A stretch of DNA of 64,000 nt from Methanohalobium evestigatum Z-7303 (GCF_000196655.1 NC_014254.1:62001-126000); one strand, 5' to 3'. Shown: positions 37,679-47,665, numbered from the stretch's first letter. Translations and numbers: made by a program. Notes: generated from the letters alone by a model not told the origin.

Positions 37679-38410
37679 ATGAAAACTATTTATAAAATAT
37701 CGATTTGTATTGTACTATCAATAATCATTATTTTTGGATTTCTATCTTACCATAATATGTATAATCGCAGCCTTATACACCATTATACATATTCTATTAA
37801 TATCGCAACGGATTCTCCTTTAGACAATGTCACCCTTTATATTCCACTCCCAGTGATGAACGATTCTTCTCCAGTAGGTCAAAATATGGTAGATGAATAT
37901 AACGATAAGGAATCACGATGGAAATTTGCACTTGTGGATACAAAACATGGTCCTATGATCTCAATGAAAACTGACAATGTTGAACCAAGATTTGGTCTTA
38001 AGGGTGGAGGACCCGAGACATATACTGTTCCAATCGTATTCGATACAATGTTATTCGTTGAAAGGATGATAGATACAAAAAACTCCATAGATAATGAACC
38101 ACTCATGATGCCTAAATATAATCTTAGATATACAGGCAATAACCACTACTACATAAATGGTGATGTTTATGAATATGACAGCAAGATATACGCCTACTAT
38201 GAAACACCAAATGATGCTAATGTAGGTATCACGGTCAATTTTGATGGGTATAATGAATGGTGGACTGGAGGATCGACATCAAATCATTATCATGAAAATA
38301 TTTTAATTGATTTGTCAGGACCTCAAAATGGATGGGTAACAATAAATTGTAAACTCGTCACTGGTGATGGAACATATCTTGGTATTTTAAAACACTTGCT
38401 TAAAATCTGA
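37679..38410 (+). CDS. Secreted or membrane-anchored protein, paralogue of the 39866 gene
   Basis: 243 residues from an ATG with GAGGGAG upstream. An N-terminal helix (ISICIVLSIIIIFGFLSY) is followed by a beta-rich domain (YSINIATDSPLDNVTLYIPLP, VEPRFGLKGGG, YAYYETPNDANVGI). It shares this layout, including the V-T-L/I-x-I/V-P-x-P strand, with the protein at 39866. No family name known. A damaged tail of a third copy is present at 32848. Likely exported, function unknown. Confidence 0.65.
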   Translation: MKTIYKISICIVLSIIIIFGFLSYHNMYNRSLIHHYTYSINIATDSPLDNVTLYIPLPVMNDSSPVGQNMVDEYNDKESRWKFALVDTKHGPMISMKTDNVEPRFGLKGGGPETYTVPIVFDTMLFVERMIDTKNSIDNEPLMMPKYNLRYTGNNHYYINGDVYEYDSKIYAYYETPNDANVGITVNFDGYNEWWTGGSTSNHYHENILIDLSGPQNGWVTINCKLVTGDGTYLGILKHLLKI

Positions 38411-38479
38411 ATGATAAATACGCTCTGTTGTGTTTTACTATTCTAGTCTTATAATTTGTTTTTCTAGTATCAATCGAAA

Positions 38480-38500
38480 CAGTTCGATATTATGGACATA
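38480..38500 (+). promoter_or_regulatory. TTCGAC-type promoter motif, copy 3
   Basis: CAGTTCGATATTATGGACATA followed by ACATATTTATTG. It lies upstream of a decayed gene and then the UPF0228 gene at 38907. Confidence 0.5.
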
Positions 38501-38554
38501 ACATATTTATTGTATCATTATGTCAAGGAATACACGAAAGTAATGGGGGGGGGG

Positions 38555-38867
38555 TAAGATTTATTATCCTTATCAGATGGATTACTACAAAGCTGCAAAA
38601 GGATACGATAAATCGTTTCTGACGATGTAGATCCATCTTTTGCAACTGATGTATCTGAAATCGATACTGTAAGACCTATAGTATAGTTAGCGGAATAGCT
38701 CTGTTGTAGGGTAATCCTCATGTTCGAATCTGCCGAGAATATACAACCATGATGCATGGCCTAAGATATCTTTCTATAAAGAATATTGGTCGGTAGGCGA
38801 AGGTAATCAATATTTAGAAAATTGGGTCACTACCAATCACGTAACTGATATAATTGTTAAAAATTGA
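38555..38867 (+). pseudogene. Decayed secreted-protein gene, second copy
   Basis: Fragments in different frames read KIYYPYQMDYYKAAKGYD, DDVDPSFATDVSEIDTVRP and, at the end, PKISFYKEYWSVGEGNQYLEN to a TGA at 38865. Several stops and shifts separate them. The copy at about 33080-33365 carries the same pieces. The run GTAGGGTAATCCTCATGTTC is nearly unchanged between them. A run of nine G at 38545 marks the former ribosome binding site region. Confidence 0.6.
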
Positions 38868-38906
38868 TAGGTACAACCTTATTCATTTTTTAGGGGGAGG
38901 AGTGTA

Positions 38907-39449
38907 ATGAAAAAGAGCAAATCAAAAATTATTAACATGCTATTATTGATTCTTATACTTTCGATAGCTGTGACAATATACCATATTGACTCAACTTATC
39001 TTAAACCAAATGAAATACCAGGGTACTATATTGCATTTGAAGATAATGTCACTGAACAAGAGATAGAATCTATTCTTACAAACTATGATTTGATTATTAA
39101 TTACACGATAGAGTATGATGAAGGAAGACGTCCTTCATATTATACTTCAGTTGATAAAAATAATTTCACGTCTGTATACTATGGAGATTTATTATCAAGA
39201 ACTTGGGCCAGCAGGGGCATGGTATCTAAAAATAATGACGATTATATCATCTCAATTCGTAAGCCAATTAACGATGAAGTTCTTGAGACTTTGGAGTCAT
39301 ACAATCTACAATTAAAAAAATTCGTGTGGTGTTATATTGATTATGGAACTGGGAGTCATGTTAACAGGAAAGACAGTATTAAAATAAAAGATAAACTTGA
39401 AAAAAATGAGAAAATATTGTTTGTAAGGTTTGATTATATAGTTGGATAA
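38907..39449 (+). CDS. UPF0228-family protein
   Basis: 180 residues with an N-terminal helix (NMLLLILILSIAVTIYHI) and the UPF0228 blocks PGYYIAFEDNVTEQEIESIL, IEYDEGRRPSYYTSVDKNN, IISIRKPINDEVLETLE and NLQLKKFVWCYIDY. It is closer to the Methanosarcina family consensus than the paralogue at 33389. GGGGGAGG lies 6 nt before the ATG. It belongs to a duplicated gene set of decayed gene plus UPF0228. Confidence 0.8.
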   Translation: MKKSKSKIINMLLLILILSIAVTIYHIDSTYLKPNEIPGYYIAFEDNVTEQEIESILTNYDLIINYTIEYDEGRRPSYYTSVDKNNFTSVYYGDLLSRTWASRGMVSKNNDDYIISIRKPINDEVLETLESYNLQLKKFVWCYIDYGTGSHVNRKDSIKIKDKLEKNEKILFVRFDYIVG

Positions 39450-39585
39450 ACAATAAGTAAGTTTTAAACTATATGCATATGACCAAGGTCAAGAAATAAT
39501 GCCTGGATGGCCTGTATGGGATGAAAATCAATTCTAATTTTCAGCATCCTGATATTTTCTTGATATTTAAAAGGACAGGGTTTTA

Positions 39586-39813
39586 ATGTTACAAAAACTG
39601 AACAGCAACTTAATATCTACTGTATTACTTGTAATATTACTACTCTTAACTTTATTATATTATTTGGAGGAATTCATACATCCCGGTGCATTATATTCTT
39701 TCTTTAGGTATATTAGTCAGTTTATTGGCGGTGTTTGTTATGCTCTTGGTATATTTGTTATAATCGGTATTGTAGGTTTCTTTTTAAGATATTTGGTTAA
39801 ACGATTCAATTGA
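39586..39813 (+). CDS. Small two-helix membrane protein
   Basis: 75 residues: LISTVLLVILLLLTLLYYL, a short loop with HPGALYSFFRY, then ALGIFVIIGIVGFFLRYLV and a basic tail. An AAAAGGACAGGG leader precedes the ATG. It sits between a UPF0228 gene and a secreted-protein gene on the same strand. No family recognised. Confidence 0.6.
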   Translation: MLQKLNSNLISTVLLVILLLLTLLYYLEEFIHPGALYSFFRYISQFIGGVCYALGIFVIIGIVGFFLRYLVKRFN

Positions 39814-39865
39814 ATAATTATTAATGGCTATCTTCTTTTGATTAATAGAAAGCAAGTGTATAATT

Positions 39866-40687
39866 ATGTTCAAATCGAGAAATAAATTACTAATTTCTGG
39901 AATTACAGTCATCATCTTATTTTTCAGCATATTCGTACATATAGCGATTTTAAACTTTGATATGTGGAGATCAGCTGACGAAAGGAACAGTTGTACTTAC
40001 GATGTTGAAATAACTGGTCTCTCAGATAAAAATGTTACAGGAAATACGACGATACTTGTACCAATACCTGCAACAAAAAGCGGAGATTTTCTTCCAGCTG
40101 CAGAGCAAGAACACCCTGATTTTCTGCAAGAACAGATTTTAAGATACATCCTCTGCACGCCTGAAAGTAAAATATCTGGACCATCTTTTAAAAACGAAAC
40201 TGTATTACTTGATAAATTATCTTCTGGGGGTTATTGGGATGACTTCATCGCAAAAAAAGATGGCAAAATAATGATGGGTTTTAAAACTGATAATTCCCAG
40301 CTCCATGACATACATTTTGATAGATCCATAGTCGTCAATCATACCGACATATTTAATCCCATATACAATGGCAGCCTTATACTATATCCCTATGAAAACC
40401 TGCCTAAAATATCGATGAAACCATATGGGAATAGGAAAATTTATGCTCAATATCCTACTTATGAAAGCTGTGTTTATTTAAGTGACAATCTTAACAAAAC
40501 AACTGTAGATATAGAAATCAGCATCACATGTTATAATGATCGTACCAATAGGCCTGATGAATATCAGGGTTACTATGAATGTTATGTAGAGAACAAGCAC
40601 AGAACAAACCTCATAAACAGCACCGGAAGAATACCTGTTAACGTTACTCTTGAACAAACGATTGATCCACAGCCCCTTAAGCAATGA
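39866..40687 (+). CDS. Membrane-anchored secreted protein, paralogue of the 37679 gene
   Basis: 273 residues with an N-terminal helix (ISGITVIILFFSIFVHIAIL) and a beta-rich outer domain (CTYDVEITGLSDKNVTGN, TTILVPIPATKSGDFLPA, MMGFKTDNSQLHDIHFD). Its layout matches the 37679 protein: an early strand ending in I/V-P-x-P, then a central MxxxKTDN segment. Two Cys pairs may form disulphides outside the cell. No family recognised. Confidence 0.65.
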   Translation: MFKSRNKLLISGITVIILFFSIFVHIAILNFDMWRSADERNSCTYDVEITGLSDKNVTGNTTILVPIPATKSGDFLPAAEQEHPDFLQEQILRYILCTPESKISGPSFKNETVLLDKLSSGGYWDDFIAKKDGKIMMGFKTDNSQLHDIHFDRSIVVNHTDIFNPIYNGSLILYPYENLPKISMKPYGNRKIYAQYPTYESCVYLSDNLNKTTVDIEISITCYNDRTNRPDEYQGYYECYVENKHRTNLINSTGRIPVNVTLEQTIDPQPLKQ

Positions 40688-40763
40688 AAAATCAGTTGGT
40701 ACTTAAAATTTAACAAATTGTTCATGGTCATCGATTTTTCAACAACCTGGTTTTTGCAAATGA

Positions 40764-40785
40764 ATTGTTCGACGTCATGGATATA
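40764..40785 (+). promoter_or_regulatory. TTCGAC-type promoter motif, copy 4
   Basis: ATTGTTCGACGTCATGGATATA followed by AAAATTTTATATG, about 85 nt before the small secreted ORF at 40871. Confidence 0.5.
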
Positions 40786-40870
40786 AAAATTTTATATGAT
40801 GTCCTTGTTAGATAGGCATGTGAACATCAAATAAGGATGTTCAACAAAAGCCAAATTAAAGGGGGAAAAT

Positions 40871-41041
40871 ATGAAAGCGAAGTCGAGTACATTGTTAATG
40901 GTAATGGTACTGATAAGTATGGCATTTGTATCAGCTGTAATTGGACAAAACAATATATCCAATAAAACACAATATTCTGACAAAACGGACAACATTAGTT
41001 TAGAAAAAGCTGGATCAGCCGCTTTATTTCGCCTTTGGTAA
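40871..41041 (+). CDS. Short secreted protein, possibly a truncated gene
   Basis: 56 residues: a clear signal peptide (STLLMVMVLISMAFVSAVIG) and about 30 further residues with two N-x-S/T sites. AAAGGGGG precedes the ATG, and the island's conserved promoter motif lies upstream. The short tail (EKAGSAALFRLW) suggests either a genuine small exported peptide or the start of a gene whose remainder was replaced by the beta-helix gene region. Confidence 0.5.
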   Translation: MKAKSSTLLMVMVLISMAFVSAVIGQNNISNKTQYSDKTDNISLEKAGSAALFRLW

Positions 41042-41148
41042 TTTGGAATAATCAATGGTGACATGGGTTAATCTTCAACTACTTTTGTTTTTATTACATG
41101 TTTTTAAAGAATTACGTAGTTCGAAAATGTGGTGGGAGGTTGAAAAAC

Positions 41149-42351
41149 ATGGAAATGAAACATCTTGCTTACTTTGTTTTATTTTTTGTATTAATTTCAC
41201 CTGGTTCTGTAACAGCTGATACAATTATAGTAGATGACAAAACAGGAAATAACTATACTTCCATAAAAAAAGCTGTCAATGATGCTAATTCAGGGGATAA
41301 CATTGTTGTTTATCCTGGTAAATATGTAGAAAATATAGTTATTGATAAAGAGGTATCCATAGAATCTAAATCCAAGAACCCAGAAAATACAGTAATTCAA
41401 TCCAAAACACCAGAAAAAAATGTTATTCAGGTTAATTCTAACAAAGTGAATATAAGTGGATTTAAGATAATGGGTGCTAAAAACACGAACCAATCAGGAG
41501 TATATCTTGATAGAGTAGAAAAATGTAATATCAGTAACAGTATTTTTTCAAAAAACTTCAATGGTGTATCTTTTATCAAATCAGAATGGAATACCTTAGT
41601 CAATAATACTGTGAAATCCAACAAAAACCATGGTATTTATTTGAAAAAATCAAAAAATAATAGAGTAATAAACAATATTGTAGGTTCAAATAGCAGATAC
41701 GGTATTTTTTTACAAAGGTCTATAAACAACAATATAATTACCAATCATATTCAAAATCATAGTAATAATGGAATACTGGTAGACCACTCAAACAACAATT
41801 TCCTAGGAGATAACAAATTTTTTGGTAATGAATATGGTATTTACATTCATTCTTCGCAATCCAATAAATTAAAAGTTAATAATATCTCAAACAATAAAAT
41901 TGGTATCCAAGGAGGTCTTTCAAACAAAAATGAATTAATTAATAATAGTATATTGAAAAACAAAGTTGGAATCTTTTTGTACAAGTGTAATGGCAATGAT
42001 ATAATTGCCAATATTATAAATGAAAATATCCATAAAGGAATTCTTCTTCAATATTCTGTTGATAACAAAATAAGTAATAATACTCTAAATTCCAATGGTT
42101 TAGGAATAATCATGGAGGATTTTAGCAATAATAATACAGTACATTATAACAGTCTATCTAAAAATAGGGATAATATCAGAGCAAATTATTCTATAAACCA
42201 GATTAAAAACAATTACATGAATAATAACAGTAGCCAAAATCTTAATAGTGATAGCCATGAAATTCCTTTTATCAATTCCACATTTTTATTAATCTTGATT
42301 GGCACTGCATTTGTCTTTTCAAAAAATAAAAGAGGCAACAAACGGAAATGA
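41149..42351 (+). CDS. NosD-like parallel beta-helix surface protein
   Basis: 400 residues from an ATG placed 9 nt after GGGAGG. A signal peptide (LAYFVLFFVLISPGSVTA) leads to TIIVDDKTGNNYTSIKKAVN, the typical entry of archaeal NosD/CASH right-handed beta-helix proteins. About a dozen imperfect 22-24-residue coils follow (NHGIYLKKSKNNRVINN, RYGIFLQRSINNNIITN and so on). The C-terminal helix (FLLILIGTAFVF) has a very basic tail. Such domains bind or modify sugars, or act as adhesins. Asn-rich coils are typical of methanogen surface proteins. Confidence 0.8.
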   Translation: MEMKHLAYFVLFFVLISPGSVTADTIIVDDKTGNNYTSIKKAVNDANSGDNIVVYPGKYVENIVIDKEVSIESKSKNPENTVIQSKTPEKNVIQVNSNKVNISGFKIMGAKNTNQSGVYLDRVEKCNISNSIFSKNFNGVSFIKSEWNTLVNNTVKSNKNHGIYLKKSKNNRVINNIVGSNSRYGIFLQRSINNNIITNHIQNHSNNGILVDHSNNNFLGDNKFFGNEYGIYIHSSQSNKLKVNNISNNKIGIQGGLSNKNELINNSILKNKVGIFLYKCNGNDIIANIINENIHKGILLQYSVDNKISNNTLNSNGLGIIMEDFSNNNTVHYNSLSKNRDNIRANYSINQIKNNYMNNNSSQNLNSDSHEIPFINSTFLLILIGTAFVFSKNKRGNKRK

Positions 42352-42844
42352 TTATAGGATATGATTATAAATCAGAAACTTTTCAGAAAGGAATATTTTT
42401 GTTCAGGTATAGTAAGGAATATGGATACCGTCTAAATCGATTATTCATGGTTTTGCCTAAATCAAAAAACAATTTTTATAAAATTTAACTTGAAAATTTG
42501 CTAAAAACTTAACTTTTTGATTGTTTTACATTTAGTCATACTTTTGAAAAAATTGTTAATTTCATAATCAAAGCCTGTCAAAGTAGTTTTTAGCTGGCCT
42601 TTTCTAATAGGTTAATCAGGCATTTTGAAATTTTTGAAAGTAAACTGATTGGACTTTTTGTGCAACTCGTTAACTTTTTGTGTGGAGGAACTTTTTAGGC
42701 AAAGCCGATAGAAACGAAAAATATTATTATAAAGAGCAAGATAACTATTAGTAAGTAAATATATTTAAAAATTAAACTCCTTAATAAATTGTAATTTGTT
42801 TATAGGATTTACAGTTAAATAATATTTAAAAAAGGGTGGATTTA
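42352..42844. other. Intergenic region before the giant adhesin
   Basis: No gene seen. It holds a segment (42640-42715) with two TTTTTGTG words and TAGGCAAAGCCGATAGAAACG that is related, partly inverted, to 37365-37425. AT-rich promoter DNA lies in the last 100 bases. Confidence 0.4.
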
Positions 42845-45800
42845 ATGAAGAAATCATGGATTTTTTTAACAACTATAATACTTATAATAACGTTCACAAG
42901 CGTAGCAAATGCTGCAGAGATGAACGATGAATACATAATGAATGCCACTTTGAAAGACAACTCGTTTTTATTTGCTAACCATAACGAATCCAGAACCGAG
43001 GGTAACTGGATCTCACTGGGTGGAGGAGAACCTGTACAGCTGCCAACTCCAATCAAATTCACTTATCATGGAGTAAATGAAACCAGTTTCTCAACTGATA
43101 GTAAAAACGTGGATATTAAACTAAACGTTAAAAATTACACGGATTATGTAATAGAATATCCATTTGAAACCCATCAGATGTATACCAACACAAGCGGTAA
43201 AAACAATGTCACATACCAGTTCAATGGTTCAAAATACTTTGCCAACAAAGAAACCCAGGTTGTCCTGATTGAATCGGATATTGGTTCTTTAACTGACATA
43301 CTTGACAAGTTCAGACAGGGTCAAATAGACAGTATAAACGACATAACAAGTTTGGATAAAGTCAACAGTTTAGAAACCAAAGATTTGGATGATAACGGAG
43401 ACACAAATGGTGAATTTGGAAACCTTGATGCAGGAGAATACAGTGTCTTAATCATACTTAGAAATGAACCTGTAATACTTTCTGCCACCGCTTTTGATGT
43501 GCTGGATTATGAATCATCAGTAAATGAAAACATCTATGAAGGTAAATGTGACGTTAATATAGGGTTAATAGATGCTCCTGACTCTGTAAATTATACTTAT
43601 GCAGCTGCACTCATAAAACAGAGTGAATACAAAACCGTTGTATCGATGAACTTCAATGGTTCAAAAAGTGGACTTAATCTGTCTGTTAACAATGAACCAG
43701 TTGTTGATAAGTTCAATTTACTCGGTTTAAACATATCAAACCTAAACAGGACCGATATCAAAAACCGTGTAACTGATTTTATAGATGAGGGGAAACTATC
43801 TGCACAACTAAAATCTATCCAATCAAATAATACAACAATAAGTTTAGATACAAACGATTTAGAATCTGGAAAATACGTATTATTCTCAGGTGCAGTTAAA
43901 GACAATAATATTGTCGCATTTAACCAGTCATTTATATCATTAGGCCAAAAATTCAAGATTTCAGTAGATGATGCTACAAAATCTGTTGAACAGAATCAAG
44001 ATGCTATCTATGACTTGAAAATCAAAAACATTGGCCTTAAGAAAGAAACTATTAACCTCACAAAAACCAAGGTTCGTGGAGTAAATGCTGAATTCAATGA
44101 ATCACAAATCTCTGTGATGCCCGATGAAACAAAAATAATAAAACTAAAGGTTAGTAGTTCCCAAATTGGCAAAAATTACCCTGTAATAGTTAAAGCTTCA
44201 GCGGTTGGTTCTGAAAAAAGACAAGTGATAGCTACCAGAACAACTGTAATTGATGCTCTTGATGTAGATGTAGATTCGACCACAAAAACTACAGCCACTA
44301 ATACAAACGCAACATACACATTTACTGTAACTAATACCGGAAATCAAGAACACACGTTTAATATCAGTAGTACTAATCCTTCTGACATCGGTATTCTGAA
44401 AAATGATAGTATAACACTTAAAGGAGGACAATCTGATACTGTAGAATATGTAGTTAATAGTTCAAGTAAAGGTGTATATGTTTCAGATATTACAGTTAAT
44501 GAGTCCACAAACCATAACATAACTGAAACTTTGTTTGTTATTACAAATGTAAAAGACAAAACAGAAACTATATACGGATTTTCGTTAAGTACAGATGTTA
44601 AAACAAAACCACCTGTAGATGTCAACAAAAATGCCACATATAACATCACCATCACAAATACAGGTAACCAAAAGGATACTTACGATTTAACAGTTATAAG
44701 TCCGAGGACAAATAATACGAGTTTGAATAATTCAAAACCGGTCAACTTGAACCCGGGAGAAAAAACATTCAGGAAATTGAATGTTTCAGCACCAGTATCC
44801 GGTGATTATAATGTTAAAGTTGTAGGGGTATCCCAGAACTCTTCCAAGATGGATAAAGTTAATACTTTAACTAAGGTCAAAGATTATGGTGTGATTTTAA
44901 CTGCTGACTCGTATTCAGCTACAGCAAACCCTGGGAACACTGTAAATTACACTGTTAATGTTAAAAACACAGGTAATGTAGAAGATGATTTCAAATTAAC
45001 AAATAAAACAAACATCGATTCCATTGAAATGCCGTCTGTAATCAAAAATGTGAAACCAGGAAAAACCGAATCATTTGATGTTGCAATTTCAAACCCTGAC
45101 AGTGGAAACTATAATGCAAATATAACCGCGATTTCTAAAAGCTACGTTGATATTAGCAATTCAGTAAACCTCTCTTTGAATGTAAGTGATAAACCTGACC
45201 ATAGTGTTTCAGTCACTGCGAATCCAATTTCAGAAGTAACCGAGAACAATGAAAATGTCACCTATATTTTGAATATCAAAAATACGGGTAACATAAAAGA
45301 TACTTATGAAATATCATCTGAACTTACTGATGCAAATATAGTTGATAATAAAACTACCTTATATCCAGGTGAATCCACAAGCATTACAGTAAATGTCAGT
45401 GGATTTAATGATAGCAATATTTACAGTATCCCTGTAAAAGTTAAATCAAGTGATTCCGGTGTTGAAAAACAGATAACACTCTATGCAGAAGTTATTAGTG
45501 CTGTAGATATAACAGCAACACCTGGCACACAAACAACTAAAGGTCATAATGCATCAAGTTATACAATCAAGGTCACTAATACTGGTGTACATACCCATAC
45601 TTATGATTTAAAAGTTGCAGATAATTCATCAAATACCACTGCAAACCTAGCAATCAACAGCATTCCAGATTTAAATCCTGGTGAATCAACAACTGTGGAC
45701 TTTACCTTCAACAACACACAGGATACCGATAGAAGAATTGAAGCTGTTATAAAAGCAGAAGTTCAGAATAACCCTGAAAAATCCGCTACTACAAGCGTTA

Positions 45801-47629
45801 GTACACTTTATTTGGAACAACAAAACGTATATGGCGTTTCTATAGATGCTGAAACAAAACAACAGAATGTTGGTAAAGATAAAAACGCGACATATTTCCT
45901 TGAATTGAAGAATCTCGGGAATACTAACAATTCTTTCAATCTGGAAATCGTTGAAGGTAAAGAAAAATACACTACATTCAAGAAAAAATCTGTTGATTTA
46001 AATGCAAGTGGTACAAACAATGATACAGAAATTATAAAACTTACACATTACCCAGAAGGTGTCGGTGAACATACAGTGAAAATAAACGCCAATTCAAGTA
46101 ACTCAAATGATACTGTTGAAGACACTGTTGAGTTAACTACAAGAATTGTTGCACCTCCAATAAACAGCGAAATTATAAAAAGTGTTGTTGATGGACAATC
46201 CGCTGTGAAAAATTCAACTATAGACCCTTCAACTGTGAAGAATTCGTTAATTAACAATACAAATATAACCGATTCTACAGTTAAAAATTCAAAATTGGTA
46301 GGCAGCACGATTATAGACTCCAATTTGAACAACATTGAATTCAGAAATGGACACATAGAAAACAACAAGATTTACAACGGTACACTGGTCGTAGATGGTA
46401 CTGAATTTGTAGTTAAAAATTCACAAGACCCTATCCATCTATCCAATATTATAATAGGTGTAGACAATTTTGATAGCAGTCTTAGTGGAATAGTAGGTGA
46501 AAATACAGAAATTGCAGCTGAAAATTCCAATGTGAGATTAACAATCGGCAGTGATAGAAACTATGTTGGCGGTACTCTTAGTGTACAGAGATCCAACATA
46601 GCTTCAAATGGTACCAGTAAACTATCAGATAATGTCGGCGGTTACGTAACTATTGAAGAAAGTGACAGTATCAATGAGTCATACGTTAAACTGAACTTCA
46701 GTTACAATCAAAATGATGTAGTAAATGTAGATGAAAATGATCTGTATATTTACTGGTATAATGAAAATAAAGATAAATGGGTACCATTAAAAAGTGCAGG
46801 TAATCCAGACTTCTGTAAAAGTGTTAACAGAAACATAGAAGAAAATTACGTCACAGCAACCGTAACTCATCTCTCGACATACTCTATAGGTCCTGTAGAA
46901 GAAACCGAGACTAAGCAACCAGATGGCCCCAGCGGTGATAGTGATGATGGTGTAAGTGGTGGTAGTTCAGGTTCAAGTTCAGGTTCAGGTGAACCTTATG
47001 AAAACATTGCTGACAAATCCGTCAAGATGAAATATCTTAATAAAAATGACCCTGTGAAATATGAATTTGAGGAGAAAAGTAATCCAATAAAATCAGTAGA
47101 ATACACACCGCTTATCAACGCTGGTTATGTAGACGTTGTTGTAGAGATGTTAAAAGACACATCTACATTCGTTGACAACGAACCCAAAGGTAATGTTTAC
47201 AAAAACCTGAATATCTTTATAGGTAAAGGTAAATGGGCAGAGAAAGGTAACTTGGAAAACCTAACAATATCATTTAGTGTGAACAAATCCTGGATTGACA
47301 GAAATAATGTCAATGCAGATGATGTGATATTATCAAGTTATGATGAGAGCTGGAACAAATTATCTACAACCAAGATAAGCGAAGACTCAAATAAAGTCTA
47401 TTACAGAGCTAATATTCCAGAGTATTCACCATTTATGGCTATAAATACTGATAAACAAAGCGAAAGCGATAAAAGCACTAAAAGTAGTAAAAGTACTGAC
47501 AATATAGATGATACCAATGAAAAAAGTGAAAGCGGACCTGGACAATCTGAAGGTATACCCGGGTTCAAAGCAACTTTCACATTAGTTGGTATGGTTACTA
47601 TTGCCTATTTAATAAGAAGAATTAAATAA
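42845..47629 (+). CDS. Giant PGF-CTERM surface protein with TIGR04279, NEW3-like and PGF-pre-PGF domains
   Basis: 1594 residues. A signal peptide precedes a TIGR04279-like domain (about 30-225) encoded by DNA shared with the 30566 gene. Seven NEW3/CARDB-like repeats of about 100 residues follow (each with a NATYxxxxxNTGN motif). After them come a short beta-helix-like stretch (STVKNSLINNTNITDSTVKN), a Gly/Ser linker, and a PGF-pre-PGF domain (about 1400-1550; VYKNLNIFIGKGK, VNKSWIDRNNVN). The C-terminus GIPGFKATFTLVGMVTIAYL plus RRIK fits an archaeosortase-type PGF-CTERM anchor, which in archaea is cut and replaced by a lipid. The ATG at 42845 follows GGGTGG. Confidence 0.85.
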   Translation: MKKSWIFLTTIILIITFTSVANAAEMNDEYIMNATLKDNSFLFANHNESRTEGNWISLGGGEPVQLPTPIKFTYHGVNETSFSTDSKNVDIKLNVKNYTDYVIEYPFETHQMYTNTSGKNNVTYQFNGSKYFANKETQVVLIESDIGSLTDILDKFRQGQIDSINDITSLDKVNSLETKDLDDNGDTNGEFGNLDAGEYSVLIILRNEPVILSATAFDVLDYESSVNENIYEGKCDVNIGLIDAPDSVNYTYAAALIKQSEYKTVVSMNFNGSKSGLNLSVNNEPVVDKFNLLGLNISNLNRTDIKNRVTDFIDEGKLSAQLKSIQSNNTTISLDTNDLESGKYVLFSGAVKDNNIVAFNQSFISLGQKFKISVDDATKSVEQNQDAIYDLKIKNIGLKKETINLTKTKVRGVNAEFNESQISVMPDETKIIKLKVSSSQIGKNYPVIVKASAVGSEKRQVIATRTTVIDALDVDVDSTTKTTATNTNATYTFTVTNTGNQEHTFNISSTNPSDIGILKNDSITLKGGQSDTVEYVVNSSSKGVYVSDITVNESTNHNITETLFVITNVKDKTETIYGFSLSTDVKTKPPVDVNKNATYNITITNTGNQKDTYDLTVISPRTNNTSLNNSKPVNLNPGEKTFRKLNVSAPVSGDYNVKVVGVSQNSSKMDKVNTLTKVKDYGVILTADSYSATANPGNTVNYTVNVKNTGNVEDDFKLTNKTNIDSIEMPSVIKNVKPGKTESFDVAISNPDSGNYNANITAISKSYVDISNSVNLSLNVSDKPDHSVSVTANPISEVTENNENVTYILNIKNTGNIKDTYEISSELTDANIVDNKTTLYPGESTSITVNVSGFNDSNIYSIPVKVKSSDSGVEKQITLYAEVISAVDITATPGTQTTKGHNASSYTIKVTNTGVHTHTYDLKVADNSSNTTANLAINSIPDLNPGESTTVDFTFNNTQDTDRRIEAVIKAEVQNNPEKSATTSVSTLYLEQQNVYGVSIDAETKQQNVGKDKNATYFLELKNLGNTNNSFNLEIVEGKEKYTTFKKKSVDLNASGTNNDTEIIKLTHYPEGVGEHTVKINANSSNSNDTVEDTVELTTRIVAPPINSEIIKSVVDGQSAVKNSTIDPSTVKNSLINNTNITDSTVKNSKLVGSTIIDSNLNNIEFRNGHIENNKIYNGTLVVDGTEFVVKNSQDPIHLSNIIIGVDNFDSSLSGIVGENTEIAAENSNVRLTIGSDRNYVGGTLSVQRSNIASNGTSKLSDNVGGYVTIEESDSINESYVKLNFSYNQNDVVNVDENDLYIYWYNENKDKWVPLKSAGNPDFCKSVNRNIEENYVTATVTHLSTYSIGPVEETETKQPDGPSGDSDDGVSGGSSGSSSGSGEPYENIADKSVKMKYLNKNDPVKYEFEEKSNPIKSVEYTPLINAGYVDVVVEMLKDTSTFVDNEPKGNVYKNLNIFIGKGKWAEKGNLENLTISFSVNKSWIDRNNVNADDVILSSYDESWNKLSTTKISEDSNKVYYRANIPEYSPFMAINTDKQSESDKSTKSSKSTDNIDDTNEKSESGPGQSEGIPGFKATFTLVGMVTIAYLIRRIK
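42974..43509 (+). repeat. 0.54 kb repeat shared with 30713-31248
   Basis: Second copy of the nearly identical block, encoding the same TIGR04279-like domain. Confidence 0.8.
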
Positions 47630-47643
47630 ATTATTAGAGTAAA

Positions 47644-47665
47644 ATAACCACTTTTTAGTGGTTAT
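47644..47665 (+). terminator. Hairpin terminator of the giant adhesin gene
   Basis: ATAACCACT-TTTT-AGTGGTTAT forms a perfect 9-bp stem, followed by AACTTTTTTT. It lies about 15 nt after the stop. Confidence 0.75.

Noticed and set aside
38518-38757. 79-codon minus-strand frame in the decayed gene region
   Set aside because: The plus strand shows fragments that agree between the two copies and end in matching protein tails; the minus frame has no signal or ribosome binding site.
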